Positions 34,942 through 45,954 of a stretch of 64,000 bases of DNA are shown here, in pieces. The notes beneath the pieces are model-generated. The model saw only the letters and a list, made by a program, of their open reading frames with translations. It was not told where the DNA came from and did no database searches. This DNA is from Phlebopus portentosus (taxonomy: Eukaryota > Basidiomycota > Agaricomycetes > Boletales > Boletinellaceae): contig JAYXKI010000002.1 of assembly GCA_037892935.1 (NCBI GenBank), positions 806,001-870,000 on the forward strand. Direction: 5' to 3'. A program made the translations under genes and the position numbers. Position 1 is the first letter of the stretch; every line of letters begins with the position of its first letter.

Positions 34942-37632
34942 ATGGATACGTATCGCCCTTCTGATGAAGCTCGCGTCCTTGTAATTCTCCATTTATTTCG
35001 ATGTTTCATCTGTATTCCTCATAGTGATTTGTTTTCCTACTTCAGGTAATTTATACGGGCGGGACTATCGGCATGTTAGTTGGCCCACACGTATGTTCAA
35101 ACAATCAATTTCGTGAAAAATATTTGTCTTCAAGATAGAAGCTTAGGGTTACAGGAATGAACCTCATTTTCTTACAGAAACCCTCCGGTATATTTCTATG
35201 CTGTTTGTAAGAAAAGCATCTTACTGAAGTGCCACTCCAGCTGTCAATCCCGCTTCCATGATCCGCTAGAAGACTCCTTATTCTCCCACTCTGGAACCAT
35301 TGATGGTTTCAGAAAGTGGTCCACCAGTGGCAGATCAAGTCCTGTGTCAGGAGCACACTTTCCGGCATTGAAAGAAACGCCTACACTGACCGTCAAATCA
35401 ACAAGACCGATACCTCCTTCTCTACTTACTGATCCGGCAAAATCGCACCTATCTCAGGCATCGTCGTGCAGAAAAATTGATAACAATGTATACGAATGTA
35501 CGCTACCGAGTCTAGTCACACCGCGGACATCCGTTCACACCGGAAACAGCAAGAGAATCCGATACGCTATCCTAGAGGTAAACTTCATCGGACCATATAT
35601 TCCATGTGCTCAACAACACTATAGTGGGATCCACTCTTGGATAGCAGTAATGTCGGCACGGAAGGTATCTGCAAAGAAGGAACAATGAAGACTCATTTGA
35701 GGCTAATATATATTTCCCATTCAGATTGGGTGCGCATCGCAACTGAGATTGAGCTCAACTATGCTGCATTTGATGCCTTCGTTATTTTACATGGCACCGA
35801 TACTATGGCGTATACCTCAAGTGCGCTTAGCTTCATGCTTGAGGATCTTGGGAAAACGGTGGTGAGTTACGTTCAGCCATTTCTCGGATACAGGTGTCAT
35901 GGGCTAGTGTCCAGATTTTGACCGGAGCACAAATCCCGTTATCTCAGCTGCGGAATGATGCAGTGGACAATTTGCTCGGCGCGCTATCCATCGCCGGCCA
36001 ATACATCATACCAGGTTCTTCGCAATCACAATTGCGGACACAGCACACGCTCATAATTGATGAATAGAGTGTTGTCTATTCTTCAACCAATGTCTATATC
36101 GCGGCAATCGTGTCTCAAAAGTATCGTCTTATGATTTTGATGCTTTCGATAGTCCCAACTTTCTTCCTCTGGTGAATGGTAAGCTCCGCCATGTTCGAGA
36201 AGATCTACAACCGAGAGCTTACTCTTCCACTGTCAAGTCGGGATTGATATAGTGGTCAACTGGAACAATGTCATCAGGCAAACAAGCCTCCGGCGATTCA
36301 GGGCGCATAAGGGTATACTTTCCGGCTATAGTTCGAATCTCGAGGACTCACCTCACACGTAGATATGAGTTCGCGTGTTGGTATGGTTGCACGTCAATTA
36401 CCAATCGAATCCTCAAATTAATGCCTTTCATCGATACAATAATCAAGCGACACTTCGTCTATTCCCTGGCATCTCAGCTGATATTGTTCGAGCATTCCTC
36501 ATACCACCAATTCAAGGTGTTGTCCTCGAGACATTCGGCGCAGGTAATGCACCGCAGAGGCGTGATCTGATGGAGGTACTGCGAGAGGCATCGGACCGCT
36601 GTGTCGTAGTTGCCATCACTCAATGCTCTAAGGGAACCGTGTCTGACGCGTATGAGACGGGCAGAGCTCTTCTGGATATTGGAATAGTGCCGGGAGGCGA
36701 CATGACACCGGAGGTCCGTAGTTCTCGGGATAGTCGAATCGTAAAGACCGTCGTACTAACTTGACCATTTTATTTGCGGATGCAGTGCGCACTGGCGAAA
36801 CTCGGGTATCTTCTCTCAAAGCCGCAACTATCAATCCAGAAAGTCCGCGAACTAGTCCGTCTGCCCTTGCGTGGCGAGTTGACCGCGCCAAGCGGCCAGT
36901 CATCAAAACCGTCAATGACGCAACACCTGGACAGTCTACAAGACTGTCTTGCTCAGATGATGCGGCTTTCAAATACGTCATCGCCGCACGTCCCACAGAT
37001 CATCATCAATCAAGATCAAGGGACTGGGCAAAATATAAATGATCCGGCAGCGCCATGGTCGTGGACAGTCGCGGAAGCAAGTGCAACGCACTCAGCGTTA
37101 TTAAACATTCTCATTCGCCTAGCAGTAGCTAAGGATGATGTCGACGGACTTGAATTCTGTTTGCGCTACCAGGACGACGATGATGTATTACGAAGTCCAA
37201 GTGTAGAAAAGAGTATTAGCACCCCTGCAGCCGGGATTGCCAATAACATTGATCCTAGCTCCGGTTGGACTCCGTTACACGTTGCCGCATTCAACGGTAG
37301 CGAACGTAGCGTTGCAACGCTCTTGCAGGCAGGTGCTCTAGTCCACCTTCGCGATTCTTTAGGACATACCGCTCTCTACTACGTGAGTTTGGTGATGCTT
37401 GGCGGTAAGAACGTATCTGATGATGTCACTTCAAAACCAGGCTGCGCGACGAGGGTATCCCAACATCGTTGAACTTCTCCGCCAGGCAGGAGCAAATTTG
37501 GGCGGCACCGATATCGAGGGAGGATTTGTAACCTTGGAAGTCACGAGAGCGGCTCACAAGGGTGATGAGGTCGCGTTGGAAACATGGAACAGAGCCGGAT
37601 ACAATCCAGCGACCCATGTAAGTAAAACTTGA
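34942..37632 (+). CDS. L-asparaginase with C-terminal ankyrin repeats (ASPG type)
   Basis: Hydrolyses asparagine to aspartate; the cytosolic type-I family includes human ASPG. Exon 1 (34942-34980, [13 protein letters not shown]) joins [10 protein letters not shown], whose Thr is the nucleophile. After a longer variable segment, [20 protein letters not shown] and [20 protein letters not shown] give the second active-site block. [35 protein letters not shown] and [20 protein letters not shown] follow. From about residue 400, ankyrin repeats appear: [40 protein letters not shown] and [12 protein letters not shown]. The final exon is uncertain. Reading on gives stop at 37632; splicing GTAAGT at 37619 to a downstream exon would end it IEEL. 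It is tail-to-tail with the Csm1-like gene. Confidence 0.92.
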
Positions 37633-37756
37633 TAACTATTCCCATTATTCCAAGTGCCATCGTAAACAAATCGTAGTACATCATGGCGTGTCGTTGAACG
37701 CAAAGATAGAAGAGCTGTAACTTGCGTCGAAGATAGACTAATCGCACACGTCAATG

Positions 37757-39496
37757 TTACTCCTTGACCTCCAAGTGCTCTTGAGCTTCGTTCACAGCGG
37801 TGTACAGTTTACACAGGAAAACATCCAACTGTTTGCGTTGGAACGTGAATTCACCCGCTAAGAAGTCAAGTTGATCCAACCACTCCGGAGACTGATTACT
37901 CATTTCCTTCGGGGTATATGCTACCTTCTCCACCTCTTCTTCAGTCTCGCCTGCTTCCTTATAGGAGCGTAAAGTGAATGCAATATCTATCAAATATGAT
38001 GAAAATGATCAGAATTACTGAGCTTTGGTATTAGATGGGAAAGGAGAAGGCACTCACTGCAGCGGCTATCACTTGGAGCATATAAACAGCTGTACACCCA
38101 TTGCTCTTCGTTGGTATCCACCGCTATTTCGCAATGACAATCGAGTATCAAAATATTCGTCAAGTCTTCATACATCTTGTGTGCCTGCGTCGCTTTCAAT
38201 CCTTCTAATCTGACACCCGATTTAGGTCCTGAAGGCGTCCGTGATTTTGACAATGCTTCTCTCCCGTTCGGCCGTGAAGATGCCAAAGATTTGCTGCGTT
38301 CGATTTCCGCCGTCAACTCTTTCTGTATCTGACGAACTTTGAGAAATAGAGATAATGAGTATCAGCCTGAGGACAGAAGAAGCGCAGTTGAGCCCACTTT
38401 CATCCGCTTGATTATTGATCGTAGCGTCCTTCTCGGCAATAACCTTATCCCTGTCTCTCAGGGCCTGTTTCAGCTTCTCTACCTGTCTTTCGACGCCTCT
38501 CCGTTCCTCATCGGCAGCTTCTCTAGTTAAAAAGTGCAATGTGGAAATCTTTCCTTCTCTGGTCAACGAATCCACTCGAGCTAGTTGCGATGTAAGCTCC
38601 TGGATCATCTCCTCTTGAGCTAAGAACGTAGATGATCTTAGTATACGCAAATTTCAACACAAGGCCAATGCACGTACCTTGAATCCGGCTCTCATAGACG
38701 GCGGCTTGTTGCTCAGCATTTGCCTCTGCTTCAGTATGTCGTGTCTGAAAGAGCTCCTCAAGTTGCCTTGCCAAATTATCACGTTGACTCAACGCCTGAC
38801 AGAAAGGGGAGCAATTAAGGAAAATGTCAACAAGCGAGTATATTGATTGCGAGCGTACATCCTGACATTGTTTCTGCAATCGCTCTAGTTCCCTCTTATG
38901 CCTATCTTCCCGCTTCTTCCGGGAAGCACTACCGGTGTCATCCTGATGTCGCTTTAGACTCCAAGCTTGTATAGGCTGTGGTACCTCTTGTGGCTCATCC
39001 TCTACGTTTGCTCTAATCTCGTCGAGATTATCAATATCCATGACTTCCGGAGATGGATCACGCGCGTCATTGGTCTTTGCTTTTGCTTTCCCCTTCCCAC
39101 GTGAAACGCTCTTCGCCTTTGAGGCTCTAGAAGGCTCGGGGTCGCGTGATGCTGCGCGCTTCGGTCGTCCTTTCCGTGGCACCGATGCGGCAGATTCACC
39201 CACGAGTACTACAGCGTCGTCGTCACTCGCACGCGCATCTTCCACATCTTCGTCATCCGCAGGCGGTGAGAGGTTTCGCTTCCGCGCATTGGGACGCGAT
39301 TTACTGGGCGGCTTGGAAGAGGGGCCAGCTACTGCCGCGCGTCCATTTGCCTTTGAGTTCACGTCTTCATATTTGCTAACACGGAATGGAGTACTTGTAG
39401 TATCATAAGTGCCTGATCAGTTTCATTCAAAGGATGAGTTTTTACATTTTGATTGACAAAAAGAAAGTAATTACCGAGTTCATCATCGGAGTCCAT
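37757..39496 (-). CDS. monopolin/kinetochore protein, Csm1/Pcs1-like
   Basis: Csm1 (yeast) and Pcs1 (fission yeast) form V-shaped coiled-coil dimers that clamp kinetochores and silence rDNA. Exon 1 MDSDDELG joins TYDTTSTPFRVSKYEDVNSK and a long basic, disordered N-terminal region. A coiled coil follows: KKREDRHKRELERLQKQCQD, RQLEELFQTRHTEAEAN, EEMIQELTSQLARVDSLTRE and ERQVEKLKQALRDRDKVIAE. The globular C-terminal domain has MYEDLTNILILDCHCEIAVD, EEQWVYSCLYAPSDSRC and IAFTLRSYKEAGETEEEVEK. Its length and coil-plus-small-globule layout fit the Csm1_Pcs1 family. Sequence identity to yeast in this family is always low, so the assignment depends on this layout and the C-terminal pattern. Confidence 0.75.
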
Positions 39497-39776
39497 GGTG
39501 GCTGAGGCGAGGATTACCATAAACGCGTCCTTCACATTCACCACAACAAACACACAAACACGCGTCACACACGTGAGAACCACAAAATTTCGCACGCTTA
39601 CTTAAAATGCCTCAAACGGAACTACTGAACAACGACCAAGCATTGCATGTTCTGCTCCCCATCAATGGAAGCTCTTCTAAAGTTACATCCTTTCAAAGCC
39701 CAAGAAAAAGTTCATGACGACAGTCTACAATTATGAAAAGTCCAGAGCAAGTCTTCACCGCTCATGCTCGTCACGT

Positions 39777-40542
39777 TCATAACACAAAGCTGGCCAATAC
39801 GCCAACAACAGCAAGTGCGCTTGCCGCATTGTTGAAGCTCAGCCTTGGAAGTGCACCACTTGCCGCAGCCGTTGCAGCTGCATCAGCATCAGAACCAGAC
39901 GCTGACGCGCTAGCAGTGGCTCCACTCGTCGCGGAACCAGTAGCCGAAGTGTTCGAAGTGTTCGAAGCCGTGGACATCGCAGTAGCTTGGAATGCTTCGA
40001 AGGTTTTCTCAGCCGTCGGGTTCACGGCGAAGACCATACCGTTTTCGCAGTGCCTATAGAAAGAGACAACTAAATATCACATTCGCACAGGTCAACTCGT
40101 GGGCACTTACCCAGTCTGAGCGCAGAAGAACCAGAGAGGCGCCGAAGCATTATTTACCGTAAAGCTCCATTGAGGGACTTCAGTTGCGTTCGCCGTCACA
40201 GGGAAGAAACCAGAGTCAACTCCACTTGCAGTGCACGGGTTTGCGAAAGTCGATTGCGTGACAGTCTAAGGAATAAATATACATTAGGCTGTTATAACAG
40301 TCTGATTAATGGCTGTGCACACATGGTTCTTTGCCAAACTACATGCATGCAGTCAAATCGCGTTACCAGATTCAATGTGCGAAGACTCACAATTGGAAAG
40401 CAATAGTATCACCTTCGGAGGCATTGACCGAAGATGGTTCATAGGTTAATCCATTATTAGCACCGACTTGAACGGTGATGGTGGTTTGGGCGGAGACAGC
40501 AGAGATAGCAGCGAGGGCAGAAGCGAGTGCGAACAACATCAT
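39777..40542 (-). CDS. secreted GPI-anchored cupredoxin-like protein
   Basis: The start MMLFALASALAAISAVSAQ is a signal peptide. The mature part begins TTITVQVGANNGLTYEPSSV, then EGDTIAFQF, a 16-nt exon adding LAKNH, and TVTQSTFANPC. Then come PQWSFTVNNASAPLWFFCAQ and TGHCENGMVFAVNP. The His (NHTV), Cys and His (CAQTGHC) with Met (GM) form a type-1 copper site as in plastocyanin. A Ser/Thr/Ala-rich stalk and a hydrophobic tail (ALAVVGVLASFVL) indicate a GPI anchor. The role is probably at the cell surface or wall; family members are called extracellular serine-rich proteins, and their biochemical function is poorly known. Upstream, 989 bp separate it from the first G-gamma gene. Confidence 0.9.
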
Positions 40543-41531
40543 TTTTGTGGGAATATCACGAACGAGCGCTGGACTAAGATAGACAAAACGATAGACTATG
40601 CTGTGAATTTGTTGCGAGGCTGACCAATGAGAACAAGCATGAGCATGATGATCAACAATCAACCGATGATCTGCACTGACCCTGCTCGAAATACAGAAAG
40701 GAGGAACCTGCTCTTGGGCAAAGAAAGGCAAACGAAAGAAGACAGATGGGGGAGAACGAAGAGGGCGTTAGGAGAAACGCCTGGGATGCTTGAGGCCTTT
40801 TGTACGCCCCCGTCAAGGCAACCGGACAACGCCGAATTTCGACGGATGCGATTATGGCTGGGCTGCGATTGGCCCTTTCGCCGATCATCTGATGCGGTAA
40901 GCTAGTTTCCGTTGACCTGGCTTCACATCGGCCCCCGCCAAGATTGTGAGTACGACGCCAAAATTCAATCAAAATAAGCTTTTGTTGCTTTGTTTGCTTC
41001 TCTGTTGGCTCGACTTGGTACTTTGCTATCAAATTGATAGCGTCGAACGGATGGCATCGAATAACAATGATACAACTTGTCGTGACTTACGTACTGTGGT
41101 AGAAATACGGACTCGGTAAAGGGACTTTCCAGGCCGAATCACGAATCAGTTAGTTACATAACTACATCATGCCTAAAGTAAAGAACTTCCATAACGAGAA
41201 CTAGTCTGTACTAAAAGGAAAGAGCACGTGCCAGGAGGAATAATCGCATTTTTGCCCTGCCCTTCCCTTCTGGTCTGCCAGTGGTGAATCTTCTCCAGCC
41301 TATCGTTCCTTTCCCTTGTTCCATCACTAGCTTCTCCTCAATATCATATATACAGTCTCAAAGGGTAAGCTTTATCGGCAGACTTTTCATCATTGCCAGT
41401 TTTCCTGAGTCTGATTTATCTCCTTTTTTTAAATCTCATTTATCGCAGGCGGTACCCCCGTCTAGATCTATCCATCTGCAGTATACCACTTCCACCTCCG
41501 CATACCCTACTCCTTCTATCACTTGCGCACA
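40543..41531. other. divergent intergenic region (cupredoxin / G-gamma 1)
   Basis: About 1 kb between two head-to-head starts. A 126-codon frame on minus (40,652-41,032) has no start context, no family resemblance and runs into the cupredoxin leader. The last 250 bp before the G-gamma ATG are CT-rich, and a CACGTG core lies at about 41,225-41,230. Confidence 0.5.
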
Positions 41532-41927
41532 ATGAGCTCGCGCCCGCATAAACAGTCGATGTCCGAGCTTAAGCTCAGGAGACTCGTAGAGCACAATCAG
41601 CGCCTGAAGGAGGACCTTGCCCGTCCACGCGTCCGGGTAAGCGAGGCTAGCGCCAGGTGCGTCTCCTTTCCACATATCTCTTCCCTCGTCGTGTCTAGCC
41701 CAGCTCACGCGTCGGATCTTATCCACAGCTTGATCCAGTACTGCAAAACAACAAAAGATCATCTCGTTCGTATCTGTCATCAAATTCTCGACGTGAGACC
41801 CGGTCGCTGATGGACTGTTTCCCTTTTTTTTGTTCTCATTTAGGTACCATCTGTATGGGGACCAGTGGGGCGAGGGGAGGACCCATATGCTCCTCCAGCG
41901 CAAGGGTGCCAATGCATCGTCATGTAA
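41532..41927 (+). CDS. heterotrimeric G-protein gamma subunit 1, CaaX box CIVM
   Basis: Gamma subunit that tethers G-beta to the membrane in pheromone or nutrient signalling. Three exons (41532-41656, 41729-41765, 41844-41927) encode [40 protein letters not shown], then [20 protein letters not shown] and [21 protein letters not shown]. The coiled N-terminal helix, the SxxLIxYCxxTKDxLVPSVWG block and a C-terminal CaaX motif define the GGL family. The CaaX is CIVM, and a terminal Met normally directs farnesylation. The preceding Cys two residues earlier could be palmitoylated. A clear paralog lies 2 kb away on the other strand. Confidence 0.93.
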
Positions 41928-42699
41928 TTGCTCCTTGCGTGATATAGATTTACCTACTTCCGCCGCTGCCGCCGCCATCGTCAGAGATTTTTATCGGCAC
42001 TCTGGCAATTCTATTTATCTCACTCTCTGTTTTCTTACACTTTCTTGACATCTTCTGGGTTTGCATCTTCCTCACCAGTGCTGTTTTACCATTCTCATTC
42101 GTTGCTCACTCCTTACAGTTATCCAACTCAAGCCCGTTCGCTGTTTTGCCTTCCCTCCTCCGTGACTAATTAAAGTCGGACCTTTTCCTTGCCCGCGCAC
42201 TCGTTAATCATTTACGTTCTTGTCACCATGGTCTATTCTTGAACTATCTGTTGAATCATCCGATCTCTGCATCCTTACAGACCTGCATGGTGTACTTTCT
42301 TCGTACGATAACTTGGCAGGATAAGGATCCCCTTACACCATCCCCTCCGTATCTCCGCGTTACAGGCTTGCTTTTATACCATTCCTTTCGCTGTAGATAT
42401 TGTTTCTTGACTCTGTCTATTTGTCCTTTGGCTTGTCCTTTGGCGCGCTTCCCATCTTCCACTCCCACCATTTCTAACTCCAATCCTCGCATTCTTCTCG
42501 TCCTCCATCGGTATTGGTACATCATTCCTGTAGTCCTGCATCGGACCGCCCTCCCGACATCCAGATGACGATATCGTCCGCTAGCAATAAACATAACATA
42601 TAAAAGCGAGCAGAAACAAGTCCGTCATTCGTCCGAAGCAAATTGCTTGATTAAGAGTACTTTAAACAAGCGAAATTCCTGAATTCTGCCATTTTTGTG
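41928..42699. other. convergent 3' region between G-gamma 1 and thioredoxin
   Basis: 772 bp, T- and C-rich on plus. It has open frames of 109-112 codons on both strands near 42,239-42,594 but no family resemblance. I treat it as 3' untranslated sequence, long for this gene-dense window. Confidence 0.5.
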
Positions 42700-43462
42700 C
42701 TAAAGAGAAGCAACGAAGTCCTTCACGCCTTTCTCAGGCAACGCACCGACGATTTTTTGAATGGGTTTACCATCTTTGAAAGCAAAGACGGTAGGCAAGG
42801 CGCTGATCTGTGAGGTCGGTAAGAACGAAAATACGACATCACATGCATATGTACGGTCAACACAGAATCAATAATTGTTTCCAGCGTAAGTAAACGACAC
42901 GCACCCCATACTGCATAGCCAAATTGCCCTGCTCCTCTGTATCAATCGTAACAAGGTCGAGAGAACGCCCACTCCCCGTCTTCACCTTCTCAGCATTCTC
43001 CGGTGAGGTGAGACTCGTAAGGATAGGACTCAGCATCTTGCATGGTTGACACCAACTACGCACATCAAGCAGGTTCATTTCAACATGTCAAGGAAGAATC
43101 AATCATGCGGATGTATTCACTCGGCGTAGAAGTCAACGAGAACGACTTTTCCCTGCGAGTTCTCCTTCGAGATAGCCTTGGCGAATGTCTACGTAACGTT
43201 CCGCACAGACAGAAACAATCAAATCAGGTCAAATCAGAAAGAATTCCAAGACGACATGCCTATCGGAGGGTCTGTCGACTTCAGAGAATCACAGCCTACT
43301 TACCGCTTGATCAGCATCAAAGAACTGTTCCTTCCGACAAGCCGTCGAGCGGAAGCTTCTCCTTAGCAACTCATTGACAACGGTAAGGCTTAGCTTTGGC
43401 TTTGAACGAGAAGCAAGAACTGCTTGACTCATGAGTTGGGGTGTAAAACGGCGGACAGGCAT
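42700..43462 (-). CDS. mitochondrial thioredoxin with a CQPC active site
   Basis: Thiol-disulfide reductase. The N-terminus MPVRRFTPQLMSQAVLASRS, followed by LLRRSFRSTACRKEQFFDAD, is an Arg/Ser-rich presequence for mitochondrial import. Then TFAKAISKENSQGKVVLVDF, YADWCQPCKMLSPIL, DLVTIDTEEQGNLAMQYGIS and ALPTVFAFKDGKPIQKIVGA complete the fold. The D-W codons are produced by splicing between 'gcc ga' and 't tgg'. The cis-Pro (ALPTV) and both cysteines are present. The active site reads WCQPCK rather than the classic WCGPCK. The gene lies between the two G-gamma genes, tail-to-tail with the first and in tandem with the second. Confidence 0.92.
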
Positions 43463-43918
43463 GTCAATGAGGAAGGTGACCGAGGCGGTTATGTAGCAAA
43501 TGGGGAATGAAATGAAGTTTGCTTCCGAATCTCAGATCCACGCTTCGACCAATAATCTTTAGGGAACATAAGAACGAGGACAAATCACATTTCAGAGCAG
43601 GTACATGCACAGAGGGCAGGGAATAAATAACGAACAGAAGAAGGAATCCCGCTATTTACTAATAAAGGAGGGGGAAAGAGAGACAAAGGGCGGGAAAGAG
43701 GGAGAGAAGGTAGGCGTACAAAACATGGTGATACAGGACGAGGACAGAGAAAAGCAGCTATCTACAATTTGTCGCATAATAAAGGCGGGCACAGAGACGG
43801 ATTCCCGACCAAACGAACGTCCGAGGCAGATCCTAAAGCTAACGAATGGCTTCTTTTCCTTTAACTTCGAATTGGGAAGTACGGTGACGGAAAACTTCGA
43901 GAGCAAGACGAACGACGA
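43463..43918 (-). other. spacer between thioredoxin and G-gamma 2
   Basis: 456 bp containing a purine-rich stretch on the plus strand (about 43,660-43,715, GGGAAAGAG repeats). On minus this is a CT-rich tract, as expected for a strong fungal leader of the thioredoxin gene. A 149-codon frame on plus is an antisense shadow. Confidence 0.5.
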
Positions 43919-44284
43919 CTACAGGACAACACAGCCTGCACCGCACATTCCTCCCTGTCGTTGTGGACCATATGGATCTTCGCCTTTGTTTACTGGACCC
44001 CACACGGATGGCACCTGTATAACTTATCAGACCAAGGAAAGTAAAAGAATATGAAAGAACTCGCGAGATGGTCTTTCGTCTGTCGACAGTATCGAATCAA
44101 GCTATCATCAAAGGAAAACGACGTAAGAACCTTCTATCAAGCAAGTAGGTGCAATCTCGTACCTAGCGCTGGCTTCACTGACCCGAATGCGCGGACGAGC
44201 AAGGTCTTCTCGGAGACGTGCGTTGTGCTCCATTAGACGCCGAAGCTTCAGCTCTGACATCGACTGTTTGTGCGGGCGATTCAT
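43919..44284 (-). CDS. heterotrimeric G-protein gamma subunit 2, CaaX box CVVL
   Basis: Paralog of the gene at 41.5 kb. Three exons (44163-44284, 44065-44101, 43919-44014) match its exon structure and phases exactly, with the same 37-nt middle exon. The protein reads [60 protein letters not shown] and [20 protein letters not shown], ending CVVL. A terminal Leu predicts geranylgeranylation, unlike the Met of the paralog. The second intron starts with GC rather than GT (44015-44064), at the position where the paralog has GT. It shares a 312-bp divergent region with the next gene. Confidence 0.9.
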
Positions 44285-44596
44285 TTTTGCTTTCAAGGAA
44301 TCTCTCTCTAGTACAGAGGGGAGCTAGTAGATGGGTGCGAGCGGTCAAAAAGGCGAGCCGAGTGTTTGTTGTCTCCTGGAAGTAAGTATCCATACCGGGC
44401 ATCAGACGGGGCTGTTCTATGCGGTGCACAACGTGCAGGACATACCTCAACGGGTGCCTGCGAGAATACAAGGCCAACTCGGATGAAAGTGTCAGCTACG
44501 GCGGCGGCGACGGCGGTGTGAAGGAGGTTGTTGTGAGTGAAGATGAGAGCCTGCGAGCGGGCGTCGACTGCCTTGACAAAGTGTGTGATTGATACG
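44285..44596. promoter_or_regulatory. divergent promoter of G-gamma 2 and the coiled-coil gene
   Basis: A 312-bp head-to-head spacer. Frames of 100-104 codons on minus cross it and overlap the G-gamma 2 leader, but none resembles a protein. Regulatory role inferred from orientation. Confidence 0.4.
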
Positions 44597-45954
44597 ATGG
44601 ATAGATCACGTGGTGCCTCCACTTATCCCGACACGTTCGGAATTCAGTCTCTCCCTCGCTCGACGCGTCTCTCATCCATCACGACCACGACGCGTCGGTC
44701 GTCACTTGAATCGCCATGGTCCGCACTAGCACCCCCCTCAGAGCAAAACATTCGCCGACATCGAATGCGAAGAAGCCCAGCGGCAACAAAAACTCACTTC
44801 TCAGATCAGGTCCGTGCTTATCCCACGTCTTTCTACTGCCGTGGTAACCTCACGTCATATGTATAGTGTTCAAACCCTTATGTTCCCCCAACGTAGATAA
44901 ACAGAGGAACTCGCCTTTCAAGTTCAAACCAATCAGAGACTCTCCTTATAAACGTCCCACACTCATTCCCAAGTCCAAGTTGCAGACGATCACAGAAGAA
45001 TCTGAGGAACTGCATGAACCGGAAGAACCTAGTAATGTCCGTGTCATGCGCAAATCGGCAGTCATCACGAGCTTTCATGAAGACTTCAGTATGGACGAGA
45101 TGTCCGACGGCAGGAAAGAGGAGAGCAGTGATGATAGTGACTATGAAGGCTGGGACGACGAGACGACTCTGGTGGCAAAGTTCCAAGAGAAGTATTTATC
45201 ATTCCCCTTCTCGCGCTTAGAACCACGCTTATTGAAATTATACTTAGTGCACCTGAGATTTCTTCTCGAGAGAAGCTGGCCGAACTAGCATACCATCTAG
45301 AAGGCCCAATGCAGATACGAGCGGATCAACTAAAGCAGCATCTTGCGCACGCCTTGGCTCCCGCTACTCGGAAGGTCAAAGAAGTCCACAGATCTCTGGA
45401 GCAAAAGGCCGACGTCGCTTTTGGGTGCGTGCTCGGCCCTTATACCGATGACTTGCTTTTTCTGACAGCATATACTCAGGGTCGGCGTGCTTTCCTTCGA
45501 CGACTCGTGCAAGAAAATTGAACAGCTCTCACTCCACGACGAGGATGAAATCAAAGACGCCTATATGAAGACCCAGGTGCTTTAAGTTTAGCCGTCCATG
45601 TCTTAGTCTCAATACTCATTTCCTGTAGCGTAACGTTACAGAGTACTTCAAGCAACTGAAAGAAGCTTATCAGAAACGAAACCAACTTTGGGACCAGCTT
45701 CGCGAAGCTGTCGATAAAAGTGGTGTGTGCTGTGACTGGCTTATTCTCCCTCAGAATCGGGTTGCTTTATTCTTGTGCATCTGACGGGATTCTGGACTGC
45801 CTCAGCTTCAAGGACTCTTGCGTCACTGGCTACTCTTCCTTCTGAGGTTGACGATGCCGCAGCATCAATTGAGAAAAAATCCAAGGACATATCAAAATCC
45901 ACGGGAAAAGATAGCAAAGCAAAGCTCTTGCGCGATCTTCTTGCGGAAATATGA
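44597..45954 (+). CDS. uncharacterised protein with disordered N-terminus and coiled coil
   Basis: I do not recognise a family. Exon 1 (44597-44809) starts MDRSRGASTYPDTFGIQSLP and is basic and Ser-rich (RRHRMRRSPAATKTHFSDQ). Later exons give RNSPFKFKPIRDSPYKRPTL, an acidic stretch (EESEELHEPEEP and KEESSDDSDYEGWDDETT), then helical segments: SSREKLAELAYHLEGPMQIR, ADQLKQHLAHALAPATRKVK, SFDDSCKKIEQLSLHDEDEI, RNVTEYFKQLKEAYQKRNQL and WDQLREAVDKS. The end is Ala/Ser/Lys-rich (KKSKDISKSTGKDSKAKLLR). All introns are GT-AG and the frame is kept to TGA at 45952-45954, so this is a real gene. The layout (basic disordered head, acidic patch, coil) suits a nuclear scaffold or cytoskeletal adaptor, but that is a guess. 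Confidence 0.75.

Noticed and set aside
36628..36996. 122-codon minus-strand frame
   Set aside because: Antisense shadow of the asparaginase exon that encodes [20 protein letters not shown].
40652..41032. 126-codon minus-strand frame upstream of the cupredoxin
   Set aside because: No start context or family resemblance; ends inside the cupredoxin leader.
43605..44054. 149-codon plus-strand frame
   Set aside because: Runs antisense through G-gamma 2 exon 3 and its flank; low-complexity Lys/Glu start caused by the purine-rich tract.
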